Shown piece by piece: positions 1 to 10,905 of a stretch of DNA of 64,000 bases. A program made the position numbers and the translations under genes. The DNA comes from VRUE01 sp963718755 (GTDB taxonomy: Bacteria; Actinomycetota; Thermoleophilia; Solirubrobacterales; 70-9): assembly GCA_963718755.1 (NCBI GenBank), contig OY970376.1, positions 1-64,000 of the forward strand, read 5' to 3'. Each line of letters begins with the position of its first letter. Positions within the stretch are counted from its first letter, which is position 1. The notes under the pieces were generated by a model. It did not search any database and had not been told where the DNA came from. It saw only the letters and a program-made list of their open reading frames with translations.

Positions 1-461
1 ATCGGCGTGCCCGCGGCCATCCGCTTCTGGAAGTCGTCTCGCTCCAGCAGCCTGGCGACCGTGGTCTGGGCCAGGAGTCCCAGCAGCTCCTCTGGTCCCA
101 TTCGCAGCCATTCGCTATTGAAGCGGACCTCAGTGCGCTCGCGGTCCAGCACCTTGAAGGCCTGCTCCTGATAGGTGCCGGCGTTGACCCAGATCTCTTC
201 CGGCGAGGGCAACGGCCGCTGCGTGGAACGCCCACTGGGGTCCCCGACCCTCGCGGTGAAGTCACCGATGATGAGAACTACCTGGTGACCCGCGTCCTGG
301 AATTCGCGCAGCTTGTTCAGCACGACCGTATGACCGAGGTGGATGTCGGCCGTCGTCGGGTCGATCCCCAGCTTGACCCTGAGCGGGCGGGCGCCCTCAA
401 GCTGGTCGGCGAGCATGCCCTCGGGCAGCACGTCGACCGCGTTACGCGTCAGGTCCGGCAT
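1..461 (-). CDS. tyrS: tyrosyl-tRNA synthetase, 5' part (runs off the window start)
   Basis: Charges tRNA-Tyr with tyrosine in the cytoplasm. Only the first 153 codons lie in the window; the rest is beyond base 1. The visible part is the class I Rossmann catalytic domain. The ATP-binding HIGH motif appears as HLGH at residues 41-44, followed by the typical tyrosyl block IIGDFTARVGDPSGR at about 65-79. The ATG at 461 is the only sensible start and starts the conserved region (MPDLTRNAVDVLP). It is transcribed divergently from the penicillin-binding protein gene with 64 bp between the start codons. A TAGCAT hexamer 7 nt upstream of the ATG suggests a leaderless mRNA. Identification is firm; TrpRS does not fit because of the DFTARVGDPSGR block. 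Confidence 0.95.
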   Translation of the reverse strand, partial: MPDLTRNAVDVLPEGMLADQLEGARPLRVKLGIDPTTADIHLGHTVVLNKLREFQDAGHQVVLIIGDFTARVGDPSGRSTQRPLPSPEEIWVNAGTYQEQAFKVLDRERTEVRFNSEWLRMGPEELLGLLAQTTVARLLERDDFQKRMAAGTP

Positions 462-468
462 GCTGGCA

Positions 469-474
469 ATGCTA
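469..474 (-). promoter_or_regulatory. -10-like hexamer for tyrS
   Basis: TAGCAT lies 7 nt before the tyrS ATG. It matches the TAnnnT plus 6-9 nt pattern seen before many genes in this window and implies transcription starting at or next to the start codon. Confidence 0.4.
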
Positions 475-525
475 GACTGCCGCCTCCGCTCAGCGGGCTG
501 TGCCACGCCGAGCCTCGATCATTTG

Positions 526-2733
526 ATGGCGGCCATTGGAACAAAGCCCCGCCGGCCGGGCGGCGCAGTTCCGCCCCCGCCGTCGGCACCCCCAAGCAAG
601 CCGGCTCACCCACGGCTGAAGAAGCTGCGCATTCTTTTCGTCCTGCTCGGCCTCGGCGTCCTCGCGGTCGTCTCGATGGTCTTCGGGATGATGATGGCGG
701 TCTCGAGGAACCTGCCCGCGGTCTACGACTTCGCCGCCTACCAGGCCTCCCAGAACAGCGAGGTATACGACGCGGCCGGCGAGCCGATCGGCACCCTGAC
801 CAGCAACGAGAACAAGATCCTGCTCGAGTCGGGTGAGATCTCGCCCAACGTCAAGAACGCCGTGGTCTCGATCGAGGATTCACGCTTCTACGAGCACGAC
901 GGGGTCGACTTCCAAGGCATCGGCCGCGCCCTGGTCCAGGACATCCTTTCGCTCAGCGCCAGGCAGGGTGCCTCGACGATCACCCAGCAGTTCGTCAAGG
1001 ACGCTCTCGCCGCGCAGAGCAACCGGACCGTGCTGCAGAAGTTCCGCGAGGCGGCGCTGGCCTACCGACTCGAGCAGCGCTGGAGCAAGGACAAGATCCT
1101 CACCGAGTACCTCAACACGATCTATTTCGGCGAGGGCGCCTACGGGATCGAGGCCGCCGCCAGAACCTTCTTCGGCGCCGCCCACCCAGGCTGCGGCACG
1201 GAGAACGAGCCGTGCGCCTCGGTGCTCGAGCCATGGGAGGCGGCGACGCTGGCCGGGATCATCTCCTCCCCTTCTGCCTATGACCCGAAGATCTACCCCG
1301 AAAACGCCCTGACCCGCCGCAACATCGTCCTCGCCAAGATGCAGGAACAGGGCTACATCACGGAGACCCAGTACCAGGAAGGGATCGAGCAAGCCCTGCC
1401 GGCCCCCGACGACATCGAGCCGCCGTCGCTGGACTCGGAGGCGCCCTACTTCACCGCCTGGCTGCGGCAGCAGCTGGTCGACCGCTTCGGTGCCGCCAAG
1501 ACCTTTTTCGGCGGGCTGAAAGTGAAGACCACGCTCGACTTGCGTCTTCAGGCAGCCGCAGAAGAAACTGTCTCCTCCTACCTCAGCGGCCTGCCGCCGA
1601 CCTCCGCCCTGGTCGTGATCGACAACCGCAACGCCGGGATCAAGGCAATGGTCGCGGGGCCCGATTTCGAGGAAAAACCGTTCAACCTGGCGACGCTCGG
1701 CCACCGTCAGCCGGGCTCCTCGATCAAGCCGATCATCCTCACGACCGCGCTCGAACAGGGGATCTCACCGGAAACCGTCTACGAATCGGCTCCCCAGCTG
1801 TTCACCTTCGGCAAGAAGGACCAGGAAGTCTTCGAGGTCAACAACTACGCGGACAGCTACCTGGGCTCGGCCTCGCTGGCCACCGCGACGACCTACTCCG
1901 ACAACGCGGTCTACGCCCAGGTCGGCCTGGAAAGCATCGACGGCGGCACCAAGGCGATCGCCGGCACCGCCCACAAGCTCGGGGTCCAGACCCCGCTCTC
2001 GACCAACCCGGCGATGGTCCTCGGCGGGCTCAAGGAAGGCGTGACCCCGCTCGAGTGGACCTACGCTTTCTCGACTCTCGCCAACGACGGCGACCGGGTC
2101 AGCGGCACGCTCGCGCCGAGGCCGGGCGACAGCCCTGTCGCCTACACCGAGGTCACCGACCCCGACGGCGACGTGATCAAGGGCGGCGACAACGACTCGA
2201 TCCACACCCAGGTGCTCGACCCCGGTGTGGCCGAAGAAGCGAAGGGGATCCTGCGCTCGGTGATCACCACCGGGACCGGCACTCGCGCCGACATCGGCGA
2301 TGAAAGCCAGTGGGGCAAGACCGGCACCACCGACGAAAACATCGACGCGTGGTTCTGCGGCGCCACCGACGAAGTCACCGCCTGCGTCTGGGTCGGATAC
2401 GCCGAAAGCGCCACGCCGATGGAAACCGAGTTCTCCGGCGGGCCGGTCGACGGCGGGACCTTCCCGGCGCTGATCTGGGCCGGCGTAATCTCGGCCTGGG
2501 AGGAGATCGCCGCGGATCGGGCGGCCGAAAGGGAGAGCGAGAAGGACGCAGAGGATTCTGAGTCCAGCGGCGATTCCTCCAGCGAAGATGAAAGCTACGT
2601 GCCGCCGCCAAGCGAACCAGAAGAAGCCGAACCCGCGCCGGAGCCGGAAGCTCCCGAACCCGCGCCCGCGCCGGAAGCAACCCCTGAAGCTGCCCCTGAA
2701 TCCGGTGGCGGCGGCGGAATCACCGCTGGATAG
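526..2733 (+). CDS. class A penicillin-binding protein (bifunctional transglycosylase/transpeptidase)
   Basis: Polymerises and cross-links peptidoglycan on the outer face of the membrane (PBP1a/PonA type, 735 aa). A Pro-rich cytoplasmic tail (to about 30) precedes one membrane helix (about 33-59). The GT51 transglycosylase domain carries EDSRFYEHDGVD (catalytic Glu 117) and GASTITQQ (148-155). The transpeptidase domain has all three active-site motifs: SSIK (Ser 398), SDN (458-460) and KTG (598-600). The C-terminus from about 660 is an acidic, Ser/Glu/Pro-rich low-complexity tail. The reading frame is open further upstream, but that stretch is antisense to tyrS; the ATG at 526, with TTG immediately before it, begins the real protein. 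It converges with the downstream glycosylase gene and overlaps it by 14 bp. Confidence 0.95.
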   Translation: MAAIGTKPRRPGGAVPPPPSAPPSKPAHPRLKKLRILFVLLGLGVLAVVSMVFGMMMAVSRNLPAVYDFAAYQASQNSEVYDAAGEPIGTLTSNENKILLESGEISPNVKNAVVSIEDSRFYEHDGVDFQGIGRALVQDILSLSARQGASTITQQFVKDALAAQSNRTVLQKFREAALAYRLEQRWSKDKILTEYLNTIYFGEGAYGIEAAARTFFGAAHPGCGTENEPCASVLEPWEAATLAGIISSPSAYDPKIYPENALTRRNIVLAKMQEQGYITETQYQEGIEQALPAPDDIEPPSLDSEAPYFTAWLRQQLVDRFGAAKTFFGGLKVKTTLDLRLQAAAEETVSSYLSGLPPTSALVVIDNRNAGIKAMVAGPDFEEKPFNLATLGHRQPGSSIKPIILTTALEQGISPETVYESAPQLFTFGKKDQEVFEVNNYADSYLGSASLATATTYSDNAVYAQVGLESIDGGTKAIAGTAHKLGVQTPLSTNPAMVLGGLKEGVTPLEWTYAFSTLANDGDRVSGTLAPRPGDSPVAYTEVTDPDGDVIKGGDNDSIHTQVLDPGVAEEAKGILRSVITTGTGTRADIGDESQWGKTGTTDENIDAWFCGATDEVTACVWVGYAESATPMETEFSGGPVDGGTFPALIWAGVISAWEEIAADRAAERESEKDAEDSESSGDSSSEDESYVPPPSEPEEAEPAPEPEAPEPAPAPEATPEAAPESGGGGGITAG

Positions 2734-3334
2734 AGGCCGCCCCTACCGGGGCCGGCCTTGGCCTTGAGACGAATTCACTACTCGCCAGGCTGAAGCGCCA
2801 GGGGCGCTCTACGGCTTTGGTGATGCCGACGCGAGGGCTGGTGACGATCTCGCCCCGCCAGCCGTCCTCGCACGGGAGCAGCAGGAACGGGTCGGCGCTG
2901 AGATCGGCGCCGTTGTCGGCGAGCCGGATCCCGAGCGCTTCGGTCAGCTTGCCGGGGCCTGAACAGAGGTCGGTGTCCGGGCGCTCGCCTCGTCGTGAGC
3001 GCATGTCATCGAGACCCGCGGTTGGCTCAAGCGCTCGGATCAACACTGCAGCGGCGTCGCCCTCCGGTTCGGCGACCGCGTTGAGCAAACTATGGATCCC
3101 GTAGGAGAGATAGACGTAGGCTCGGCCGGGCGGCCCGAACAGCGTCTCGGTGCGCTTGGTCAGACCGACGTAGGCGTGGCAGGCGGGGTCGTCGCGCTCG
3201 TAGCTCTCGGTCTCGACGAGCGTGCCGCCGCAGCCTTCGTAGAAGAGGCGGCAACCGATGAGCTCGCGGGCGACCGCGTGGACCGAGCGGTCGAAGAAGC
3301 CAGAGCCCAGCCGCTCTGCCGCGGCCGCCTTCAC
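2720..3334 (-). CDS. 3-methyladenine DNA glycosylase, AAG/MPG family
   Basis: Base-excision repair enzyme that removes alkylated purines from DNA (204 aa). Family hallmarks are visible in order: FFDRSVHAVARELIGC near the N-terminus, LVETESYERDDPACHAY at about 39-55 (general-base Glu region), GRAYVYLSYGIH at about 70-81 and CSGPGKLTEALGI at about 125-137. Its start codon overlaps the argH stop by 4 bp (ATGA), so it is the last gene of the leu-ilv-arg block and is probably translationally coupled to argH. The 3' end overlaps the convergent penicillin-binding protein gene by 14 bp. No catalytic residue appears to be missing. Confidence 0.93.
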   Translation of the reverse strand: MKAAAAERLGSGFFDRSVHAVARELIGCRLFYEGCGGTLVETESYERDDPACHAYVGLTKRTETLFGPPGRAYVYLSYGIHSLLNAVAEPEGDAAAVLIRALEPTAGLDDMRSRRGERPDTDLCSGPGKLTEALGIRLADNGADLSADPFLLLPCEDGWRGEIVTSPRVGITKAVERPWRFSLASSEFVSRPRPAPVGAASIQR

Positions 3335-4722
3335 GAGCGCTCGTCGAGCACCCGCGCCTTGACCGCCGCCAAGGTCTCGTGAGCGTGGGCGATCTGCTCG
3401 GCCAGCGGCGCCGAGCCGGTTCCACCCTCGATCCGCTTCGACTCCAGCCAGCTCTCGCGCCGCAGGACCTCGTAGAAGGATCCGTCGAGGTGCTCGGAGC
3501 GCTGTTGCAGATCCTCCTCACTGAGCTCGGAGAGGGCGACGCCGCGCTCGACCGCGTCGCGGACCAGACCGCCGACGATGCCGTGCGCCTCGCGGAACGG
3601 CACGCCCTTGCGGACGAGCAGGTCGGCGACCTCGGTGGCCGCCAACATCTCATCGCCCGAGGCATCGGCGAGCCGATCGCGGTCGAAAGAGATGCCGGCG
3701 AGCATGCCCGCGGTGGCGTCGAGGCAGGACTCGACCGTGTCGATCGCGTCGAAGAGCGGCTCCTTGTCCTCCTGCATGTCCTTGCCGTAGGTCAGCGGCA
3801 GGGCGTGCATCGTTCCCAGCAGGGCGAGGTAGTCGGCGGCTACCCGCGGCGCCTTGGCGCGCAGCAGCTCGGCTGAGTCAGGGTTGACCTTCTGCGGCAT
3901 GATCGACGAACCCGAGGAGAAGGACTCGTCGAGCTCACAGAAGCCAAACTCTGAGGAGCTCCAGATGACGATCTCCGAGCCGAGCCGCGAGAGATGCATC
4001 GCACAAATCGAGGCAGCAGAGAGGTAGTCGAGGACGAAGTCGCGGTTGGAGGCGCCGTCGATCGAGTTGTGGCTGACGTGTTCGAAGCCGAGGTCGTCGG
4101 CGACCTCGTTGCGATCGAACTCCCAGTTGACCCCGGCGAGGGCGCCGGAGCCGAGCGGCATCACGCTGGCGCTGTCGAGCGCGAATTGGAAGCGCAGAAC
4201 GTCCCGCGCCAGCATCCAGAAGTAGGCGAGCAGATGGTGGCCGAGATAGACCGGCTGAGCGCGCTGGAGGTGCGTGTAGCCCGGCATCGGCCAGTCACGG
4301 TGGCGCTCGGCAAGGGCCAGGATCTGTTCCATCGCCCCAGCCGCCAGCTCGATCGCTTGCAACGAGTGCACCTGGACCGCCATCGCCACGTCGGTCGCGA
4401 CCTGATCGTTGCGAGAACGGCCGGTGTGCAGCTTGCCCGCCAATGCGTCGATCTCCTCGCCGAGCAGACGCTCGATCGCCATGTGGATGTCCTCGTCGGC
4501 GGCTTCGAACGCGAAGCCGTGGGCGCCGATCCGCTCCTGGACCCGGTCCAGCCCGGCGAGCATCTGCGCCAGCTCGTCCTGGTCGAGCACGCCGATGTCG
4601 CGTAGAGCCCGCGCGTGAGCGCGCGACTGGTCGAGGTCGTAGGGCGCCAGCGCCCAGTCGAACTCGAGCGAGCGGTTGATGCGCCAAAAGCGCGGATCGG
4701 GGTCTTTGCGAAAGCGGGACAT
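3331..4722 (-). CDS. argH: argininosuccinate lyase
   Basis: Splits argininosuccinate into arginine and fumarate, the last step of arginine synthesis (463 aa). It shows HTGRSRNDQ (99-107), GYTHLQRAQP (148-157) and the fumarase/aspartase superfamily signature GSSIMPQKVNPD (271-282) with its catalytic serine loop. I place the start at 4722, where the ATG shares a base with the stop of the upstream aminotransferase (TGATG); an ATG 30 bp further upstream lies inside that gene. No other arg gene is nearby, so argH appears to have joined the branched-chain block rather than an arginine operon. Confidence 0.96.
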   Translation of the reverse strand: MSRFRKDPDPRFWRINRSLEFDWALAPYDLDQSRAHARALRDIGVLDQDELAQMLAGLDRVQERIGAHGFAFEAADEDIHMAIERLLGEEIDALAGKLHTGRSRNDQVATDVAMAVQVHSLQAIELAAGAMEQILALAERHRDWPMPGYTHLQRAQPVYLGHHLLAYFWMLARDVLRFQFALDSASVMPLGSGALAGVNWEFDRNEVADDLGFEHVSHNSIDGASNRDFVLDYLSAASICAMHLSRLGSEIVIWSSSEFGFCELDESFSSGSSIMPQKVNPDSAELLRAKAPRVAADYLALLGTMHALPLTYGKDMQEDKEPLFDAIDTVESCLDATAGMLAGISFDRDRLADASGDEMLAATEVADLLVRKGVPFREAHGIVGGLVRDAVERGVALSELSEEDLQQRSEHLDGSFYEVLRRESWLESKRIEGGTGSAPLAEQIAHAHETLAAVKARVLDERS

Positions 4723-5830
4723 CAGCGCAGGGATCGGGCGAGAGCCTCGCATACCCGCGTGACGTTCGCCTCGGTCATCGCCGGGAAGAACGGCAGCGCC
4801 AGCGAGTGCGCCGCGGCGGCTTCAGCAACCGGGAACTGTCCCTCGCGATAGCCGAGCTCGCGCAGGTGCGGGAAGAGATGGATGCAGGGCAGGTAGGCCT
4901 TGGAAGCGACGCCCCGCTCGGCAAGGCGGGCGATGACGCCGTCGCGATCGATCCCCTCGGCGAGGCGCACGGGGTAGACGAACCAGCTGCGCTGCTCTGC
5001 GCTGCGGGATGCGATCGGGGAGCTGACGCCGTCGATCGCCGCGAGGCCCTCCTCATAGAGAGAGGCCACCTTTGCCCGAGCGGCGAGCATCGTGTCGAGC
5101 TTCTCCAGCTGGGCGACTCCAAGCGCCGCGGCGAGGTCCGAGAGTCGGTAGTTGAAGCCGAGCCCGGCGTGGTCGAGCCAGCCCATGTCCGGCGCCCTGC
5201 CCTGGTTGCGCTCCGAGCGCAGCCGCTCGGCGACCTGTGAGTCGGAGGGAATGATCATCCCGCCCTCGCCGGTGGTCAGCTGCTTGTTGGCGTAGAAGGC
5301 GAAGGTGGCCAGGTTGCCGCGGGCGCCGACCGCCCGCCCCTCGGCGTCGACCGCCCCGAGCGCCTCGCAGGCGTCCTCGAGGATGCTGAGGCCGCGCGTG
5401 CTGGCGAGACCCTCGAGCTCGGCCATCGCGGCCGGGTAGCCGAAGATGTGGACCGGCAGGATTCCCACGCTGCGCTCGCCGAGGCTCGCCTCGGCGAGCG
5501 CCGGGTCGAGATCCAGCGTCACCGGATCGACGTCGCAGAAGACCGGGCGGGCGCCCTCATAGAGCAGGCAGTTGGCGGAGGCGACGAAGCTGAACGGGCT
5601 GGTCAGGACCTCGTCTCCGGGTCCCCACCCCAGCGCGCGCACCCCGAGGTGCAGGGCGGTCGTCCCGCTGGAGACGGCGACGGCGTCCTCGACTCCGAGC
5701 CAGGCCGCGAAGGCGTGCTCGAAGCGCTCTCCCATCGGGCCCAGCGAGAGCCGGCCGGAGCGCAGTACCTCGAGTGCCAGCTCCTCCTCCCGCGCGCCGA
5801 CCTCCGGCTTGGCTAGTGGGATCGGCTCGC

Positions 5831-5834
<4 letters not shown>
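4722..5834 (-). CDS. DegT/DnrJ/EryC1/StrS-type PLP aminotransferase
   Basis: PLP-dependent fold-type I aminotransferase (370 aa) of the family that usually aminates nucleotide-linked keto-sugars. It has the N-terminal IPLAKPEVG start block, SSGTTALHLGVRALG (about 55-69), the PLP-contacting ILEDACEALGA (151-161) and the Schiff-base lysine in YANKQLTTGEGG (Lys 184). The ATG at 5834 overlaps the cimA stop (ATGA), and the gene ends in a TGATG overlap with argH, so the three are coupled. No sugar-nucleotide genes adjoin it. The substrate is unknown; the setting between cimA and argH would also allow an amino acid-related role, but nothing in the sequence shows this. Confidence 0.85.
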
Positions 5835-7390
<1,556 letters not shown>

Positions 7391-7446
7391 CTGATGCCTT
7401 TCGATACGAGAATGACCTGGGAGTGCGCGCAGCGTTGCGCCAGCCG

Positions 7447-8389
7447 CTAAGCGGCAGGCGTAATTCGCCCGGCCGGCGCCTCGACGAAGTCGAGCCACTC
7501 CAGATACTCCTCGGCGCGGCCGTGCAGCGCGTCCCGGAACTTGGCCTGGATCACCCGCGTGATCTCCCCCGGCTCACCCAGCGGATGGTCGTCTGATCTC
7601 CCGCACCGGGACCAGCTCGGCAGCGGTGCCGGTGAGGAAGACCTCCTCGGCCAGGTAGAGCTCGGAGCGGGCGACGTCCCGCTCGACCACGGTGTAGCCG
7701 AGGTCGCGGGCGATCTGGATCACGGATTTGCGGTTGATCCCGTCGAGAATCGCGGCAACATGCGGCGGCGTGACGATCTGGCCGTCACGAACCAGGAAGA
7801 TGTTCTCGCCCGAGCCCTCGCAGACGAAACCGCGCTCGTCGAGCAGCAGCGCCTCCTCATAGCCGGCGTTCTGCGACTCGGTCTTGGCGAGGATCGAGTT
7901 CAGGTATTGGCCAGACGCCTTGGCATGGGGAATCAGCCCGCCTGAACCGATGCGGCGCCAGCTCGAGACCTTGGCCCGGATGCCGTGCTTCTGACCCTCC
8001 TCGCCCAGGTAGGCGCCCCAGGGGAAGGCGGCGATGATCAAGTCGATCGGGGCGTCGGTCGCGTAGAGGCCGAGGTCGCCATAGCCACGGAAGGCAAGCG
8101 GCCTGATGTAGCAGGAGCGCAGCTCGTTGCGGCGGATCAGCTCGCGCGTCGCCTCGGCGATCTCAGCCGTGGAGTAGGGCAGCTCAAAGTAGTAGAGCTC
8201 GGCTGACTTGGCCAGCCGGTTCAGGTGGTCCTGATGGCGGAAAACCGCTGGCCCGCGCTCGGTCTCGTAACAGCGGACGCCCTCGAAGACGCCGGTGCCG
8301 TAATGCAGCCCGTGGCTGAGCACATGGGTGGTCGCTTCGTGCCAGGGCACGAACTCACCGTTCTGCCAGATCAGCTCTGCCGTCTCCAT
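7447..8389 (-). CDS. ilvE: branched-chain amino acid aminotransferase, apparent single-base frameshift near 7594
   Basis: Final transamination step of Leu, Ile and Val synthesis; PLP fold-type IV. The N-terminal frame (8389 down to about 7595) carries the usual MET-x-IWxNGEFVPW start, GTGVFEGVRCYE, the KASGQYLNS lysine region and EGSGENIFLV. In that frame it stops early at 7574, after VFLTGTAAELVPVREIRRPSAG. Removing one base near 7594 restores REIDDHPLGEPGEITRVIQ and the rest of the C-terminal segment, which ends EYLEWLDFV near the stop at 7447. That segment is the normal family C-terminus. Either the assembly has one extra base or the gene is truly broken. The ATG at 8389 follows leuB by 37 bp. 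The full product would be about 313 aa. Confidence 0.88.
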
Positions 8390-8426
8390 CCCGGGAAGTA
8401 TGCCCGAAGAGCGTCGAGCGGTCGAG

Positions 8427-9497
8427 CTAAAGCTCCGCCAGCACAGCCTCGGCCATCTCGTCCGTGCCGACCGTTTCCTCGCCGTCCGCGGCGAGGTCGG
8501 GCGTCCGCAGACCGCGCTCGAGCACGGCATCGACCGCGGCCTCGATCCGCTCTGACTCGGCGGGCCGGTCGAGCCCGTGGCGAAGCAGCAGGGCGGTGCT
8601 GAGAAAGGTCGCCAGCGGATTGGCGATGCCCTGGCCGGCTATGTCTGGAGCGGAGCCGTGGACGGGCTCGAACAGGCCGGGTGCGCCCGCCTCGCCGAGA
8701 CTGGCTGAGGGCAGCATGCCGAGCGAGCCGGTGAGCATCGCCGACTCGTCGCTGAGGATGTCGCCGAAGAGGTTCTCGGTGACGATCACGTCGAACTCCG
8801 CCGGTCGCGAGACGAGCTGCATCGCCGCGTTGTCGACCAGCAGATGCTCGAGGGTCACGTCCGGATAGTCGCCGGCAAGGCCGCTGACCACCTCGCGCCA
8901 GAGCCGCGAGGTCTCGAGCACGTTGGCCTTGTCGACCGAGGTGACGTGTGCGGCCCGATCGCCGCCCTCGGCGCGTCGCTGGGCAGCCTCGAAGCCGGCG
9001 CGGGCGATGCGCTCGATCTCAGCCGTCGAGTACTCGCAGGTGTCGTGCGCAGAGTCGCCGTTGCGGCCGCTGTCGCCGAAGTAGATGCCGCCGGTCAGCT
9101 CGCGCACGACCAGCAGGTCGGTGCCGGCGATCCGCTCTTCGCGCAGGGGGCTGGCGCCGATGAGAGCCGGGCTGGGCCGGACCGGTCGCAGGTTGGCGTA
9201 GAGGCCCATCCCCTTGCGCAGCCCGAGCAGTCCCTGCTCGGGCCGTGGGGCATCAGGGTCGGTCGTGTCCCATTTCGGGCCGCCGACCGCGCCGAGCAGC
9301 ACGGCGTCGGAGTCCCTGCAGGCCGCGAGCACCTCGCCGGTGAGGGCGACGCCGTGGGCGTCGATCGAGCAGCCACCCATCAGGTGCTCTTCGAACTCGA
9401 AATCGCCAAGCGCTTCCAGCAGACGCCGGGCGGCGGAGATGATTTCCGGCCCGATGCCGTCGCCGGGCAGCAGGACTATTCGGGGCACCTCTCTCAT
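8427..9497 (-). CDS. leuB: 3-isopropylmalate dehydrogenase
   Basis: Oxidatively decarboxylates 3-isopropylmalate to 2-ketoisocaproate with NAD+ (356 aa). It shows the LLPGDGIGPEI start block, AVGGPKWD, LRKGMGLYANLRPV, the substrate-binding ELTGGIYFGDSG region and the metal-binding NLFGDILSDE. HGSAPDIAGQGIANPLA near the C-terminus is the NAD-specific loop. Length is normal for the family. It belongs to the leuC-leuD-leuB series on the minus strand, separated from leuD by a methyltransferase gene, and is followed closely by ilvE. Confidence 0.97.
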   Translation of the reverse strand: MREVPRIVLLPGDGIGPEIISAARRLLEALGDFEFEEHLMGGCSIDAHGVALTGEVLAACRDSDAVLLGAVGGPKWDTTDPDAPRPEQGLLGLRKGMGLYANLRPVRPSPALIGASPLREERIAGTDLLVVRELTGGIYFGDSGRNGDSAHDTCEYSTAEIERIARAGFEAAQRRAEGGDRAAHVTSVDKANVLETSRLWREVVSGLAGDYPDVTLEHLLVDNAAMQLVSRPAEFDVIVTENLFGDILSDESAMLTGSLGMLPSASLGEAGAPGLFEPVHGSAPDIAGQGIANPLATFLSTALLLRHGLDRPAESERIEAAVDAVLERGLRTPDLAADGEETVGTDEMAEAVLAEL

Positions 9498-9561
9498 GGG
9501 CGCCGCACTCTAGACGTGCCGGTGCGGCGAGGTCCCATGGGGCACCGGAGCACCGGCACGT

Positions 9562-10329
9562 CTATGCCGTCGCCTCGATGTTGAGGCGGACGTAGTCGAG
9601 CGTCAGTGGCTCCCCGGAGAGCTCGAGCACCGCTTCGGCGAATGGGCGGCGGAGATCCTCGGGAAGTCGGTCCAGATGGGGACCCAGGGTGACGGTTTCG
9701 GTGAATTCAAGTGGGTGCTCGGGCGTAACCGGCTTCGGCTCCAACCAGCAGCGCGCCTGCGAGAATCCCGCCCCCCTTAGCCGTTGCTCGGTCTCCTCCG
9801 GCGAGGCAAAGTTCCACATCGCTTCCATGCCCTCGAAATGGGTCGCGAACTCGGGTCGCGCCGCCGCGCCCGTGATCGCTTCCGCGTGCTTGGCGACATT
9901 GCCCTTGCCCCCGCACTGGGCGACCAGGCGCCCGCCCCGTCTCAACGCGGCGTGCAGGCGCTGAAAGAGCCGTTCGTGGTCGGTGATCCAGTGGAAGGTC
10001 GCGGTCGAGAAGATCAGGTCGACGGGCTCGGCGATCTCCAGCTCAGAGAGGTCGACGACCAGATAGGTAGCGCCGTCCCCAAGTCGCTCTCGCGCCTTCG
10101 CGATCATCGACTCCGAACCGTCGACGGCGAGCAACCTCCCGTCCGGCAACTTCGCCAGCAACTGGGCGCTGACCCGACCAGAGCCGCAGCCGGCGTCGAG
10201 TGCCGTCTCACTGCCGCTCAACTCGAGCCGGTCCACCACCTCGACCCCCCAGGCAAACTGCGGAAAGGCAAGCGCGTCGTAGGTCTCCGCGTCCCACTCG
10301 CGTGGCCCCTTGTTGATCGATCGCGCCAT
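9562..10329 (-). CDS. SAM-dependent methyltransferase (trans-aconitate methyltransferase-like)
   Basis: Class I methyltransferase, 255 aa with the ATG at 10329. Motif I is LDAGCGSGRVS (about 44-54), followed by LAVDGSESMIAKARERLG and the post-II VDLIFSTATFHWITD. The last block and overall length resemble trans-aconitate 2-methyltransferase (Tam), which detoxifies a by-product of aconitase-type reactions. That would fit its position directly after leuCD, whose product is itself an aconitase-family dehydratase; this link is inference. It starts 10 bp after the leuD stop, so it is very likely co-transcribed. Substrate not proven. Confidence 0.8.
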   Translation of the reverse strand: MARSINKGPREWDAETYDALAFPQFAWGVEVVDRLELSGSETALDAGCGSGRVSAQLLAKLPDGRLLAVDGSESMIAKARERLGDGATYLVVDLSELEIAEPVDLIFSTATFHWITDHERLFQRLHAALRRGGRLVAQCGGKGNVAKHAEAITGAAARPEFATHFEGMEAMWNFASPEETEQRLRGAGFSQARCWLEPKPVTPEHPLEFTETVTLGPHLDRLPEDLRRPFAEAVLELSGEPLTLDYVRLNIEATA

Positions 10330-10339
10330 GCCCGACCGC

Positions 10340-10903
10340 TCAGAGCGCCGTGGTGACGGGGCCGGCTGCGACTCCCTGTGCCGTCTCAAACCCGTCTATC
10401 GCCGTCGCGCTCTCCATGGTGATGCCGATGTCGTCGAGGCCGTTCAGCAGCCGGTGCTGCACGTCGGGCTCGATCGTGAACTCGAAGACGCCGGCAGCGC
10501 TGGTGACGGTCTGATCGTCGACGTCGATCCGCGCCTCGCCCGCCTCGGCGACGGCCCGGCAGTGCTCCTCGTCGAGCTCGACCGGCAGCAGCCCGATCTT
10601 GGTGCAGTTCGAGTAGAAGATGTCGGCGAAGGACGGCGCGATGATCGCCTCAAAGCCGAAGTCCTCCAGCGCCCAGGGGGCGTGCTCGCGCGAGGAACCG
10701 CAGCCGAAGTTGCGCCCGGCGACGAGGATCGGGTTCGGCTCCAGCGAGATCTCGCCCGAGCGCAGCCAGTCGTAGAAGAGGAACTCGCCGAATCCGGTCC
10801 GCTCGACCCGCTTGAGGAACTGCTTGGGGATGATCTGGTCGGTGTCGACGTCGGCGCGGTCCAGCACCGACACCTTGCCCTCGATTACGTCAATCGGCCT
10901 CAT
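10340..10903 (-). CDS. leuD: 3-isopropylmalate dehydratase, small subunit
   Basis: Swivel-domain partner of LeuC in isopropylmalate isomerase (187 aa). It carries DRADVDTDQIIPKQFLK at the N-terminus and the GRNFGCGSSREHAPWAL signature at about 63-79. The ATG at 10903 is 2 bp after the leuC stop; the GGAG at the leuC end serves as Shine-Dalgarno. A longer open frame upstream is antisense noise inside leuC. It needs LeuC's [4Fe-4S] cluster to act. Confidence 0.95.
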   Translation of the reverse strand: MRPIDVIEGKVSVLDRADVDTDQIIPKQFLKRVERTGFGEFLFYDWLRSGEISLEPNPILVAGRNFGCGSSREHAPWALEDFGFEAIIAPSFADIFYSNCTKIGLLPVELDEEHCRAVAEAGEARIDVDDQTVTSAAGVFEFTIEPDVQHRLLNGLDDIGITMESATAIDGFETAQGVAAGPVTTAL

Positions 10904-10905
10904 CG

